Source: JAKACA01 sp050744865
GTDB lineage: Bacteria > Actinomycetota > Acidimicrobiia > Acidimicrobiales > Bog-793
Length of the DNA stretch: 64,000 bases
NCBI GenBank assembly: GCA_050744865.1
Contig: JBOGHW010000062.1
Span: 1-64,000, forward strand
Direction of reading: 5' to 3'
Below the pieces are notes generated by a model, which ran no database searches, was not told the origin of the DNA, and worked only from the letters and a program-made list of their open reading frames with translations. The translations under genes and the position numbers were made by a program. Positions within the stretch are counted from its first letter, which is position 1, and each line of letters opens with the position of its first letter. Of the stretch, positions 33,042 through 42,632 are shown one piece after another.

Positions 33042-36000
33042 ATGATCCACGAATGCGACGGCCATGACCACCGTCTCGAGACCTACGCCGGGTCCGACCG
33101 CCGGCTGCTCGATCTGGTGCAGTCGTTCAACCACCGTCTTGTGCGGGCCGTAGAGAGCGGAGCGGATCTTTCCAAGGTCTTCTCCGCTCTCGACCCTGAC
33201 CCCGCCCGCTACACCTGGGTGGACGAGGGCGCCGGGATGGTGGAGGCGGTGCTGGCCGAAGCGGAGGCGGCTCTGGCTTCGGCGCCGGTCCTGCCCGGCT
33301 TCGCAAACCTGTCGAGCACAGCCGTCCCGACCTCGCTGCCGGCCGCCCGGCCGGCCGTTGCCGTCGCCCCTGACGGGAGGTGCCTGGTCGCCTGGATCGA
33401 GTGGCACGAGCAGCTCGGGGAACAGGTCCTGGCGGCCCTCCTCGATCGCGAGGGCGGCGTCTCGATGGAGCCGCTGCCTGTCTCGGGCGCTTTGGGCGAT
33501 TACTTGCGCCCTTCGGTCGCCTTCGACGGCGACGGTCACGGCTGGGTCTTCTTCGGCCATCGCCGCGGCGGTGCGGTCGGTGTATTCGCGGCACGGCTCG
33601 GTGGCGACGGCTGGGCAGAGCCGGTGCTCGTCAGCACCACCTCGCACCCGTCGTTCAACCAGGAGCTCGTCTGTCACCCCGACGGCGCCATCGAGTGCTG
33701 CTGGCAGGGTTACAAGCAAGGCCGCTTCCACATCTTCAGCCGCCGCCAGGTCGGTCGGGAGGACTTCGGTGAGACGCACCTCGTCAGCGACGAGGCGGAG
33801 CGCAACGTCTGGGACCCGACCGTGGCCGTCGACGGAGCGGGGCGCACTTGCTATGCCTGGACGACTTACGGCGCCTCGGGCTACCGGACAGCCATGTTGC
33901 TCCACCAGGACGGGGCGTCGCCGGTCCGGCAGGTGCTTGGGGAGCCGGGTGCTTACTCCCTCCACCCGAGCATCGCCTTCGACGGCGAGGGATCGTTGTG
34001 GTGTGCCTACGACTCCGTAGCACTCGGCGGGCACGCCGGCTCCGGTCCTACGCGCCTGCGTACCCGCTCGGAGATGGATGCTCCCCGCCGGACGGGGACC
34101 AAGCACGACGGACGGGCAGTACCGGGCGACCTCGCACCAGATGTGACAGCCGAAGTGACTGTTGTTCGTCTCGGCGAGGTTGGCGGGGTTCCTGAGCCGA
34201 CTGGCGACGTCGGGACCGGCGCCCTCGTCTCACCGGCCGGGCTTCCCCGTCTTGTCTGCACCTCCGGTGGTGCCGTCGCTGTCGCCTACCGCTGCCTCAG
34301 GCGCCTGCCTTTGATGCTGTATTTCTGGGACACGGTGCTCGAGTGGCACGGCAGCGACGGCTGGGGGCACCTCACGACTTTCGATGAGCCCGACGGCCCC
34401 CTCGAAGAGCCGGCCTTCGCCTCGAGCGGCGAAGGCGCCGTGGTGTGCTGGCAACAGGATGGTCGCAAAGAGAGGGGGCTCGCCTGGACCGAGGGCTTTG
34501 GCGGCGAGGAGTGCGCCTTCAGGCGCCGGCACTACGGGGAGGTCGTCTGGCACTCCCTGCACACGGGCGGGCAGCTCCGGATCGCGGCTGCCGTGGCGCC
34601 TGCCGGCCTCGCAGGCCAGCGCCCGGCGGCGGCCGTAGCGAGACACGGGTCGATCGGGGAGGCGGCTCCCGATGCCCGCCGCTGGGCACGAGCCCGCGCC
34701 GGCACCCGGTCGGAGCGCTACAGAGCCAGCGTCGGCGAACATACGTACGGTTTGTACTGGGGGGACCTGCACCGCCATTCCCTCATCAGCAGGTGCACCG
34801 CCGGCGACGAACCCGAGCTCGACGACTTCTACCGGTACTCGTTCGACGTCTGCGAGTACGACTTCTGGGCGGTCACCGATCACGCCGAGAACACTTCCCA
34901 GTACCAGTGGTGGGCGATTCAAAAACTCGCCGACGTTCTCAACGTCGACGGCCGCTTCGTCCCCTTCTACGGCTTCGAGTGGACCTCGGCGACAGGACAT
35001 CAGAACGTCATCTACGAGTCGCGCGAACGCGGCGCGCCGATCTACTCTTCGACGGCAGCCGGTACCTCGACACCCCCTCTGCTCTGGGATCAGCTCCGGT
35101 CCGCCGGCCAGAAGAGCATCACGATCCCGCACCATCCGGGCTCGGCCATGGTGCGGTTCGACTGGTCCTACCACGATGAGGAGATGATGCGCCTGGTGGA
35201 GGTGTTCCAGGCCTGCCGAGGCAACTACGAGGCCGAAGGGTGCTTCCGCCAGTACTCCGACGGCACCCTGAGCGGCACCTTCGTCAGCGACGGGCTGCGC
35301 CAAGGGCACCGCTTCGGCTTGATCTCGTCCTCGGACCACGGCAACGGCGCCAGCTACGTGGGTGCCTTCGCCGAGGAGCTCACGCGCCAGTCTGTGTTCG
35401 CCGCTCTCTACGACCGCCGCACGATCGCGGCTACGACTCGCGACATCGTCGTCGACTTCCGCCTGAACGACTGCTTCATGGGCGGCGTGGCAGCGCCGGC
35501 GTCGACAGCCAGTGTCGCTGTGACCGCCCGCGGGTACCGAGAGATCGCCCGGGTGGACATCATCCGCAACGGTGTCGTTTCTCGCTCCTTCCAGACCCAG
35601 CCCGAGGTCGCCGCCGGCGAGGTGGTGCTGCCGCTTCGCGTCGAGTGGTCGACGGGAAGCACGCCCGTCACCGACTGGGGAGGGTGTCTCGAGATAGACG
35701 CCGGCCGCATCCTCGATACATCGTTCTGGTCACCCGAGATCGTCGAGGTCGGCACGCGGAAACTTACCTGGGCGGCCACCACCCGCAACTTCTACTCCCA
35801 GTACGGCGCCCAGCGCGGTGGAGTCGAGCTGACGGTCGTGGCGCCCCCTGAGACGACCCTCCGGGTGTCCACCAAGGCACTGGCTGGAACCACGACGCTG
35901 GCGGCTCTGTCGTCGGCGGGCCGCCTCGAGCTAGGTCGCAGCCTCGACGGGACGCTGTGCCTCCAGCAAGGCACGGGGGGCCTGTTGAGCCTGGGAACGA

Positions 36001-36122
36001 GCACCATCGAAGCGAGTCACGACGAACCTGTAGTGGAACCGAGCTGGTACTACGCCCGTGTCATGCTCGAGGACGGCGAGATGGCCTGGTCTTCGCCTGT
36101 CTGGATCTGCCCGCCGTCCTGA
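33042..36122 (+). CDS. Large PHP-domain protein (DUF3604-like) with propeller-like N-terminal half
   Basis: A 1,026-residue protein from ATG 33042 (AGGAGAG upstream); no signal peptide. Residues about 100-560 hold repeated beta units such as RPSVAFDGDGHGWVFFG, DPTVAVDGAGRTCYAW and HPSIAFDGEGSLWCAYD, suggesting a beta-propeller. Residues about 569-790 are a PHP-type metal site: YWGDLHRHS, VTDHAENTS, YGFEWTS, PHHPGSAM and SSSDHG, with all expected His/Asp/Glu ligands. A beta-rich C-terminus follows. PHP enzymes hydrolyse phosphoesters; DUF3604 proteins are uncharacterised. It is divergent from the Tat lipoprotein and converges on the dpp operon. Confidence 0.88.
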   Translation: MIHECDGHDHRLETYAGSDRRLLDLVQSFNHRLVRAVESGADLSKVFSALDPDPARYTWVDEGAGMVEAVLAEAEAALASAPVLPGFANLSSTAVPTSLPAARPAVAVAPDGRCLVAWIEWHEQLGEQVLAALLDREGGVSMEPLPVSGALGDYLRPSVAFDGDGHGWVFFGHRRGGAVGVFAARLGGDGWAEPVLVSTTSHPSFNQELVCHPDGAIECCWQGYKQGRFHIFSRRQVGREDFGETHLVSDEAERNVWDPTVAVDGAGRTCYAWTTYGASGYRTAMLLHQDGASPVRQVLGEPGAYSLHPSIAFDGEGSLWCAYDSVALGGHAGSGPTRLRTRSEMDAPRRTGTKHDGRAVPGDLAPDVTAEVTVVRLGEVGGVPEPTGDVGTGALVSPAGLPRLVCTSGGAVAVAYRCLRRLPLMLYFWDTVLEWHGSDGWGHLTTFDEPDGPLEEPAFASSGEGAVVCWQQDGRKERGLAWTEGFGGEECAFRRRHYGEVVWHSLHTGGQLRIAAAVAPAGLAGQRPAAAVARHGSIGEAAPDARRWARARAGTRSERYRASVGEHTYGLYWGDLHRHSLISRCTAGDEPELDDFYRYSFDVCEYDFWAVTDHAENTSQYQWWAIQKLADVLNVDGRFVPFYGFEWTSATGHQNVIYESRERGAPIYSSTAAGTSTPPLLWDQLRSAGQKSITIPHHPGSAMVRFDWSYHDEEMMRLVEVFQACRGNYEAEGCFRQYSDGTLSGTFVSDGLRQGHRFGLISSSDHGNGASYVGAFAEELTRQSVFAALYDRRTIAATTRDIVVDFRLNDCFMGGVAAPASTASVAVTARGYREIARVDIIRNGVVSRSFQTQPEVAAGEVVLPLRVEWSTGSTPVTDWGGCLEIDAGRILDTSFWSPEIVEVGTRKLTWAATTRNFYSQYGAQRGGVELTVVAPPETTLRVSTKALAGTTTLAALSSAGRLELGRSLDGTLCLQQGTGGLLSLGTSTIEASHDEPVVEPSWYYARVMLEDGEMAWSSPVWICPPS

Positions 36123-36159
36123 TCGAGGACCCGCGCCGTTCTGGGTGGTCAGGCGAGAG

Positions 36160-38022
36160 TCACAGCGCCGCCCGGGACGCCCTGCCGGCAAGCTCCAGTC
36201 GCGGGACGTCCTCGATGAGGCGGATCGTATAGGGATCTTGGGGGTGCTCGAGGATGCGCTCGACCGGACCGTTCTCGACCACCCTGCCTTGGTTCAGGAC
36301 GAGCGCCGTACCGGCGATGGAGCGCACGAGGGCCAGGTTGTGGGTGATGAAGATCATCGACAGGCTCCGCTCGCGCTGCAGCCGGCGCAGGAGCTCGACG
36401 ATCACCGCCTGCACGGAGACGTCAAGAGCCGAGGTGACCTCGTCGCACACGAGCACGTCGGGCTCGACGATGAGCGCCCGGGCGATCGCCACCCGCTGGC
36501 GCTCGCCGCCGGACAGCTGGTCGGGGTAGCGCCCAAGGAAGTCGTCGCCCAAAGACACGTCGCGCAGCGCCTGCCCGGCTCTGGATGCCCGCTCGAGCGC
36601 GCCGAGGTCGAAGAAGTGGTCGAGCGGCTGCGAGAGGATCTGTCCGATGGTCTTTCTCGGGTTGAGCGAGGTGTAGGGGTTCTGGAAGATGTACTGGATA
36701 CGTCGCAGCACTTCCTTCGGGCGCTTTCTGCAGGCTGGCGCGAGCCGATCACCTGAGAAGACCATGTCGCCTGTCCAGTTGGAGTGGAGACCCACGATGC
36801 AGCGCGCCAGAGTGGTCTTGCCCGAGCCCGACTCCCCCACCACCGCTACGCAGCGCTCGGGCTCGAGATTGACGTTGATGTCGAAGAGCACTGGCTGGCT
36901 CCCGTAGGAGGCCGACACGCCGCTCAGCTTCAGCTCCGGCGGAGCCGTGCTTGGGGGCGGTTGAGTGATCTTGATGCGCTCGTGGTTGCCTTGCTCGATC
37001 TCAAGGGCGCGGTGGCAGCGGACGATGCGGGATCCGAGCACCTGTGGCTCTGGTATCTCCACCCGGCACCGCTCGGCGGCCGAGCTGCATCGCGGGGCGA
37101 AGGCGCACCCCTTCGGCCGCCGTCCGGGCCGGGGCGGCTGCCCATCGATGCCTCTCAGGACTTCAGCTTCCTCGATCGAGGGCACGGCCAATAACAGGCC
37201 CCGCGTGTAGGGGTGGATGGGCGCGGCGAACACCCCACCGGTGTCGCCGAGCTCGATGACTCGCCCGGCGTACATGACGGCCACTTGGGAGACGAGCCCG
37301 CCTACTACGGCCAGGTCATGGCTGACGTAGACGGAGGCGACGCCATAGGAGCTGCACAGGTTGCGAACTGTCTCGAGCACGTGACGCTGGGTCGACACGT
37401 CGAGCCCCGTCGTCGGTTCGTCGAGGACGATCAGCGACGGCCGGCAGGCAAACGCCATGGCGAGCGCCACGCGCTGCTGCTGGCCCCCCGATAGCTGGTG
37501 CGGGTAGCGCTGGAGCATGGCGGGACTGGCCTCGAGGCGGACCTCTCCCAGCACCTCGGCGACGCGCTCTTTGACGTCGCTCACAACTCCGCCGTGCGAC
37601 GTCAGCGTCTCTTTCAGCTGAGTCCCTACCTTGAGCGTCGGGTTAAGGGCTGCGGCTGGATCCTGCGGCACATAGGCGACTTTGGCCCCCCTGACGGCCC
37701 GCAGCTGGTGCGGGCGTAGCGAGAGCAGGCTCTCGCCGTCGAGAAGGATGTCGCCTCCGGCAATGCGAAGCCCGCGGCGGGCATGACCCAGCAGCGCCAG
37801 GGCGACCGTCGTCTTGCCCGAGCCCGACTCGCCGACGAGGCCGAGCACCTCGCCCGACGCCACGGAGAACGAGACATCTTTCACTACGTCGCTGTTGTTG
37901 TGCCTGAGGCAGATCTCAAGGCTCTTCACCTGAAGGCGGGCCGGAGCAGGTGCTCGAGACACGGAGGTGGCGGTGGTGCTTGCGGTGCTTTCGGCCCTTT
38001 CGGCCGGCACGTCGACTGTCAC
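36160..38022 (-). CDS. Fused dipeptide/oligopeptide ABC transporter ATPase (DppD-DppF)
   Basis: A 620-residue protein joining two ABC ATPases. The first has GLVGESGSGKTTVAL, LSGGQQQRVALAMAF and SLIVLDEPTTGLD and ends in the oligopeptide extension GCAFAPRCSSAAERC with the cluster-type Cys. The second has VVGESGSGKTTLARC, LSGGERQRVAIARAL and DVLVCDEVTSALD. The linker around residues 330-350 contains a polyproline run. GTG 38022 overlaps the permease stop (GTGA); an upstream frame inside the permease is rejected. It powers the DppBC permease pair. Confidence 0.95.
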   Translation of the reverse strand: MTVDVPAERAESTASTTATSVSRAPAPARLQVKSLEICLRHNNSDVVKDVSFSVASGEVLGLVGESGSGKTTVALALLGHARRGLRIAGGDILLDGESLLSLRPHQLRAVRGAKVAYVPQDPAAALNPTLKVGTQLKETLTSHGGVVSDVKERVAEVLGEVRLEASPAMLQRYPHQLSGGQQQRVALAMAFACRPSLIVLDEPTTGLDVSTQRHVLETVRNLCSSYGVASVYVSHDLAVVGGLVSQVAVMYAGRVIELGDTGGVFAAPIHPYTRGLLLAVPSIEEAEVLRGIDGQPPRPGRRPKGCAFAPRCSSAAERCRVEIPEPQVLGSRIVRCHRALEIEQGNHERIKITQPPPSTAPPELKLSGVSASYGSQPVLFDINVNLEPERCVAVVGESGSGKTTLARCIVGLHSNWTGDMVFSGDRLAPACRKRPKEVLRRIQYIFQNPYTSLNPRKTIGQILSQPLDHFFDLGALERASRAGQALRDVSLGDDFLGRYPDQLSGGERQRVAIARALIVEPDVLVCDEVTSALDVSVQAVIVELLRRLQRERSLSMIFITHNLALVRSIAGTALVLNQGRVVENGPVERILEHPQDPYTIRLIEDVPRLELAGRASRAAL

Positions 38023-38963
38023 GCGACCTCCCCGAGGCCTACGCCGATGTCGTCGACGAGCAGCGCCTCTTCCGGCCGCCTGTCGACACCGATCGCAACA
38101 CGAGCAACGGCATCGGTGAACGTGTTCGTCCCGATCGTCAACAGGGCGATGAGTATCGCCGGGACAACGACTCCCCAGGGGTTGGTCTGTAGCCCGATGC
38201 GGTTCTCGTTGATCATGTACCCCCAGTTCGGAGCGGGAGGTGCCTGCCCGAACCCGAGGAAGGCGAGTCCCGCCATCACGACTATGGAGTATGTCAGGCG
38301 TAGGCCTGCCTCCACCATCATCGGCGTGACGAGGTTCGGGAGGATCTCGGACCACATCACCTTCACCGGCTTCACGCCCTGCAGCTCGATGGACTTCACG
38401 TAGTCGCGCTCTGAGATGTCCAAGGTCGACGACCGAAGCACCCTGGCCACGGCCGGAGCATGGGAGAACCCGACGGCTATCACGATCAGCCACAGCTTGG
38501 GGCCGATGATGCTGACGAGCAGGAGCGCGAACACCAGCTGGGGGAATGCCAGGATCACGTCCACCGTGCGCATGATGAAGCCGTCGGTCCTGCCCCTCAA
38601 ATAGGCGGCCGCCACCCCGGCAGCACTCCCGACGACGAGCCCGAACACGGTCGCGCAAAGGGCCATGATCAGCAGCACCCAGCCCCCGTCGAGCACCCGG
38701 GAGAGCACGTCACGACCGAGCGTGTCAGCACCGAGCGGCAGGCTGCCCCCCGGCTTGGCGAACGGGAAGCTCAAAAAGGCCGTCGAGGAGTGGGGAGCCA
38801 CCGACGGTCCTATGACCGCTACCAGCACCACGAAAGCGGTGATTATGAGGCCTGCGCAACCCCGCGGAGTGCGAACGGCGGCGCCCAGAGTCGTGAGCCA
38901 CTGGTGACGCCCGATCTTCGGCGCCGGCCTGTCGACGACGACGACCCCCGGAAGGGCGCTCAC
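38019..38963 (-). CDS. Dipeptide/oligopeptide ABC transporter permease (DppC-type)
   Basis: A 314-residue permease. After a helix at about 38-57 comes the OppC-type segment PLGADTLGRDVLSRVLDGG, further helices, and the EAA-loop SIELQGVKPVKVMWSEILPN. The C-terminal GFGQAPPAPNWGYMINENR is the usual DppC end. Its stop overlaps the ATPase start and its start overlaps the DppB stop, so the B-C-DF genes are translationally coupled. Confidence 0.95.
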   Translation of the reverse strand: MSALPGVVVVDRPAPKIGRHQWLTTLGAAVRTPRGCAGLIITAFVVLVAVIGPSVAPHSSTAFLSFPFAKPGGSLPLGADTLGRDVLSRVLDGGWVLLIMALCATVFGLVVGSAAGVAAAYLRGRTDGFIMRTVDVILAFPQLVFALLLVSIIGPKLWLIVIAVGFSHAPAVARVLRSSTLDISERDYVKSIELQGVKPVKVMWSEILPNLVTPMMVEAGLRLTYSIVVMAGLAFLGFGQAPPAPNWGYMINENRIGLQTNPWGVVVPAILIALLTIGTNTFTDAVARVAIGVDRRPEEALLVDDIGVGLGEVA

Positions 38964-39982
38964 CTCACGATCCTTCGCCGAGGGGTCGCAAGCAGGGCCA
39001 CGACATCGGTGAGGATGTTCATGAACACGTAAAACGCTGCCAGCACGACGACAATGAACTGGATCGTCGGTATGTCTCGGTCGGTGACGGCGTTAACCAT
39101 CGCCTGTCCGATTCCGGGGTAGTTGAACACGTACTCGACGATGACGATGCCGCCGGCCAAGTACAAGAAGTTGAGCCCGATCACCTGGATGGTCGGCGCC
39201 ACGGCGTTGGGAAGGGCGTGCACGAAGATGACCCGCCAGCTCGGGACCCCCTTCAGCTGCGCCATCTCGACATAGTCGGACTCCAAGGCCTCGATCATCG
39301 CTGCTCGCATCATCCTTTGGATGTACGGCACGATCACGATGACGAGCGTGGCCACGGGCAGGATCAGCAACTTGGGATGGTTCCAGGCGTAGGTCCCTGG
39401 AGGAAGGATCGACACTCCGGGCAGGATGTGCCAGACGACGGTCGAGAACAAGATGATGAGAGCGATAGCCACCACGAACTCCGGTAGTGCCGTCACCGCC
39501 AAGGCCACCACCGAGGACGTGTGATCGAACCAGGTGTCCTTGCGAAGAGCGGCCACAGCTCCGAGAACCACGCCGAGGATCGAGCCGATTATGCCGGTCA
39601 CGAACACGAGCACGCCCGAGTTCACGAGGCGGGGGGCGATCTGGCTCCAGACGCTGTCGCCGTTGGTGAGAGACGTGCCCAGTCGTCCCGTCAGAAGACC
39701 CGTGAGCCAGCTCCAGAACTGGGTGAGCAACCCCCGGTCCAGGCCGAGCTGATGATCGAGAACCTGGACGCGTTGCGGGGTGGCGCTGTGGCCCAAAATG
39801 GCGTAGGCGGCGTTGCCAGGCAGCACCTGGGTGGCGAGGAAGACAACAACTGAGACGACAAACAGCGTTATGACGCCAACGACTAACCGGCTGATCACCA
39901 GGGCAAGCAGCGGATGCGCCTTACCCCAGGCCACGGTCGGCGGTGGGGTCGGCGGTGGGGTCGGAGCGAGCGCGGTGGTCAC
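38960..39982 (-). CDS. Dipeptide/oligopeptide ABC transporter permease (DppB-type)
   Basis: A 340-residue permease. Residues 6-19 are a Pro-Thr repeat (PTPPPTPPPT), then comes the first helix, the DppB segment LGLDRGLLTQFWSWLTGLL and the EAA-loop ALESDYVEMAQLKGVPSWRV. The C-terminal RDIPTIQFIVVVLAAFYVFM fits the family. It is the first gene of the operon and is divergent from the AllA-like gene. Confidence 0.95.
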   Translation of the reverse strand: MTTALAPTPPPTPPPTVAWGKAHPLLALVISRLVVGVITLFVVSVVVFLATQVLPGNAAYAILGHSATPQRVQVLDHQLGLDRGLLTQFWSWLTGLLTGRLGTSLTNGDSVWSQIAPRLVNSGVLVFVTGIIGSILGVVLGAVAALRKDTWFDHTSSVVALAVTALPEFVVAIALIILFSTVVWHILPGVSILPPGTYAWNHPKLLILPVATLVIVIVPYIQRMMRAAMIEALESDYVEMAQLKGVPSWRVIFVHALPNAVAPTIQVIGLNFLYLAGGIVIVEYVFNYPGIGQAMVNAVTDRDIPTIQFIVVVLAAFYVFMNILTDVVALLATPRRRIVR

Positions 39983-40246
39983 AGCTCGCAGCCCGGACGC
40001 CGGGGTAGCTGTCGATCAGCAAGGACGGTGATCACTGTTAGCTGCCTCCCCTGGGTGCCGGCGCAAACCATCCCAGACCCGAACTCTTCGGAGAGAGTGT
40101 AGGTGAATCGTGTGCCGTCGGCTAGGGATGGTTTGCCGGCTACGACTGCCCGCAACCGCCGCCGAGTCGGGCACCGGCGGGGCGAGCACTACGGTTTGCT
40201 TCATCGCTCGACACCGTTGAGCCACCACTTAGGAGGCACCGTGGAC

Positions 40247-40903
40247 ATGGACATCGATCCCGCCGGAATCGCCTACGTCCCGACGACCGGTGTCCGGCGA
40301 ACCCACGAGATCCCGTCTGTCCTGGCCACCGACGGGGCGCTGGAAGGCTACGGCTGCCTCGTCGAGGATCCCCAGTCGTTCGAGATCGAGATCGTCCAGT
40401 GGCCGGCCCAGGGCCGGCGGCCGATCGACGACCATTCCGGTGACCAGGGAGGAGTGACCGAAGGCATCTTCGAGTTCTGGTGGAAGGGGGCCACGCTGTA
40501 CGCAAGGAACAACGCCGTCGGCGACAGCTACCTGTTCGGCTGGAGCGCCCTACCTGAGGAGATCGCCACGAGCGGTACACCCCGCGAGAACTTCTTCATC
40601 TGGCGAGCCAATTACCACCCCGACGGCGGGCAGCTGTTCTACCCGACTCACGGTGGCAGCTTCATGGTGCCTCTCGCCCAACCCGGCGACGACGTCACGC
40701 CTGACGACTTCGTCGCCTTCTGGTGCGACGGGACCCGCGGACTTTACGTTCGCCCCAACGTCTGGCACGGCCCGGTCGTTCCGATCGAGGACAGCGCCGA
40801 GCTGCTGGACCGCCAGGGCCGCGTGCACGCCCGTGTCTCGGTCGACTTCCCGAAGGAATTCGGTTGCTACCTGGTGGCATCCCTCGCACGCCCGCCCGGG
40901 TGA
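40247..40903 (+). CDS. Ureidoglycolate lyase-like (AllA family) cupin protein
   Basis: A 218-residue cupin-like protein. The signature is YVRPNVWHGPVVPIED, which fits the AllA pattern of a conserved WH, and the acid tail VDFPKEFGCYLV. AllA enzymes are about 165 residues; this one has about 50 extra residues at the N-terminus. AGGAGG at 40231 supports ATG 40247 or GTG 40241. The allantoin pathway genes are not present, so the substrate may be another ureido or keto acid. The stop overlaps the next gene's GTG (GTGA). Confidence 0.7.
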   Translation: MDIDPAGIAYVPTTGVRRTHEIPSVLATDGALEGYGCLVEDPQSFEIEIVQWPAQGRRPIDDHSGDQGGVTEGIFEFWWKGATLYARNNAVGDSYLFGWSALPEEIATSGTPRENFFIWRANYHPDGGQLFYPTHGGSFMVPLAQPGDDVTPDDFVAFWCDGTRGLYVRPNVWHGPVVPIEDSAELLDRQGRVHARVSVDFPKEFGCYLVASLARPPG

Positions 40904-42543
40904 CACCGCCACGCACGACCCTAGAGCGGACACTGGTACCGGTACCGGGCCCGGTGGCCCTTGCTGGGACGGCTTACAGGCGGCTCGCCTACGGGCCCGG
41001 TGAGCCGCGGATGGTGCGCAACGATCTGGCAGCGGACAGGTCACCGTCGGGTGGCACACCAATGTCACTCCTCTACCTGGCGCAGATCACAGATTTCCAG
41101 CTGGCCGACTCCCAGTCGCCGGCGCGCTTCGAGTTCTTGGAGCAGTTGCGGGGGCGCCGCGGAGCCGAGGCGTACTTGCCGACCTGGCGACCACAAGAGC
41201 TCCTCGTGCCACAAGCGGTCTCGGCGATGGTCGACACCTTGAACCGACTGCCGCCGAGCGCCGAGACAGGTGCGCCACTCGGCATGTGCATCTCGACCGG
41301 CGACAGCCTTGACAACGCCCAGCTGAACGAGCTCGGCTGGTTCCTCACTCTTCTTGCGGGCGGGACGCTCGCGCCCAACTCCGGCGCAGGGTTCTACGAG
41401 GGCGTGCAGTCAGGCGACTGGGGACAAGAGCTGTACTGGCGCCCCGAGGGGGGTCCAGACCAGTTCAAAGACGCCTTCGGCTTTCCCGCCCACCCAGGCC
41501 TGCTCGCCGATGCCATGCGTCCCTTCCTTGCCCCCGGGCTAGCCGTGCCCTGGCTGTCGTGCTTCGGTAACCACGATGGTCTCGTGATGGGGACAGCGAT
41601 TCCGACCCCCGAGTACCAGCGCCTTCTTGCCGGGGGCGAGAAGCCCACTGACCTAGCGCCCGGTGTCGATCCCCTGGCCCTGGTGGCCGAGTTCACGTCA
41701 CATCCCGAGCTGTTTCTCACCGGGCCGGCCCGTCAGGTGACGCCCGACCCCGACCGGCGCAGTGTAGGGAGACGGGAGTTCGTCGAGGCGCATCTGGCTG
41801 CCGGGGGGTTGCCGACCGGGCATGGTTTCGATCGTTCGAACCTGAGTGCGGAGACGACCTACGGGGTGTTCGACGTGGACGGTCCGGTGCCGATTCGCGT
41901 CATCCTGCTCGACACTACGAACATGGACGGCGACTGGCAGGGAAGCCTCGGAGTGCGACAGCTCCGCTGGCTCGAGGACAAATTGACAGAAGTTCACGGC
42001 AGGTACTTCGACAGCCAAGGTCGTCTCGTCGCCACCGGGACGAGAGATCGTGTCGTGGTGCTGGCATCGCATCACGGCCTTGTCAGCATGGTCAACTTGG
42101 GCCACGACCCGAGCGGGCTCGAGCCGGACCAGCCCCGGGTGACCGCCACGGCTTGCCGCAGCTTGCTGCACAGGTTCCCCAACGTCGTCTGCTGGTTGAA
42201 CGGCCACCGCCATCGCAACGACATCCAACCGAGGCCAGACCCGGCAGGTCGTACGGCGGGCTTTTGGGAAATAGCCACCTCGGCGATCGCGGACTGGCCG
42301 TGCCAGTCCCGCCTTGTCGAGCTCGCCCTTGACGGCAGGGGCGGCCTAACGATCTTCTCGACGATGCTGGATGCCGCCGCGCCGGCCGACCCCGAGAGGG
42401 CCGAAGGAGTCGAGCGGCTTGCCGCCCTCCACCGGGAGCTGGCGCTCAACTACCCCGCCCCGAGCTTTGTCGCCCACAGCGCGGGAAAGTCCGGAGACCG
42501 CAACGTCGCGCTCCGCCTGCCTGTCCCCTTCCCCGTCAAGTAG
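40900..42543 (+). CDS. TIGR03767-type metallophosphoesterase
   Basis: A 547-residue protein from GTG 40900 (GTGA overlap with the upstream cupin). It begins TTLERTLVPVPG and has LLYLAQITDFQLADSQSPARF. The metal-site motifs are ISTGDSLDN (phosphodiesterase GD motif), CFGNHDGLVM (GNHD) and ASHHGLVSM plus WLNGHRHRN (final His pair). The order is that of the calcineurin-like superfamily. Actinobacteria carry this long family, and its substrate is not known. No signal peptide is apparent. Confidence 0.85.
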   Translation: MTPPRTTLERTLVPVPGPVALAGTAYRRLAYGPGEPRMVRNDLAADRSPSGGTPMSLLYLAQITDFQLADSQSPARFEFLEQLRGRRGAEAYLPTWRPQELLVPQAVSAMVDTLNRLPPSAETGAPLGMCISTGDSLDNAQLNELGWFLTLLAGGTLAPNSGAGFYEGVQSGDWGQELYWRPEGGPDQFKDAFGFPAHPGLLADAMRPFLAPGLAVPWLSCFGNHDGLVMGTAIPTPEYQRLLAGGEKPTDLAPGVDPLALVAEFTSHPELFLTGPARQVTPDPDRRSVGRREFVEAHLAAGGLPTGHGFDRSNLSAETTYGVFDVDGPVPIRVILLDTTNMDGDWQGSLGVRQLRWLEDKLTEVHGRYFDSQGRLVATGTRDRVVVLASHHGLVSMVNLGHDPSGLEPDQPRVTATACRSLLHRFPNVVCWLNGHRHRNDIQPRPDPAGRTAGFWEIATSAIADWPCQSRLVELALDGRGGLTIFSTMLDAAAPADPERAEGVERLAALHRELALNYPAPSFVAHSAGKSGDRNVALRLPVPFPVK

Positions 42544-42632
42544 CCGGGGGTCTCGCCACCGACTACTCGATGCCGCAGGCGCGGTGACGTGGCGGCAGGC
42601 CGAAGTGGCGGCAGGACGCCAGGATCAGGCCG

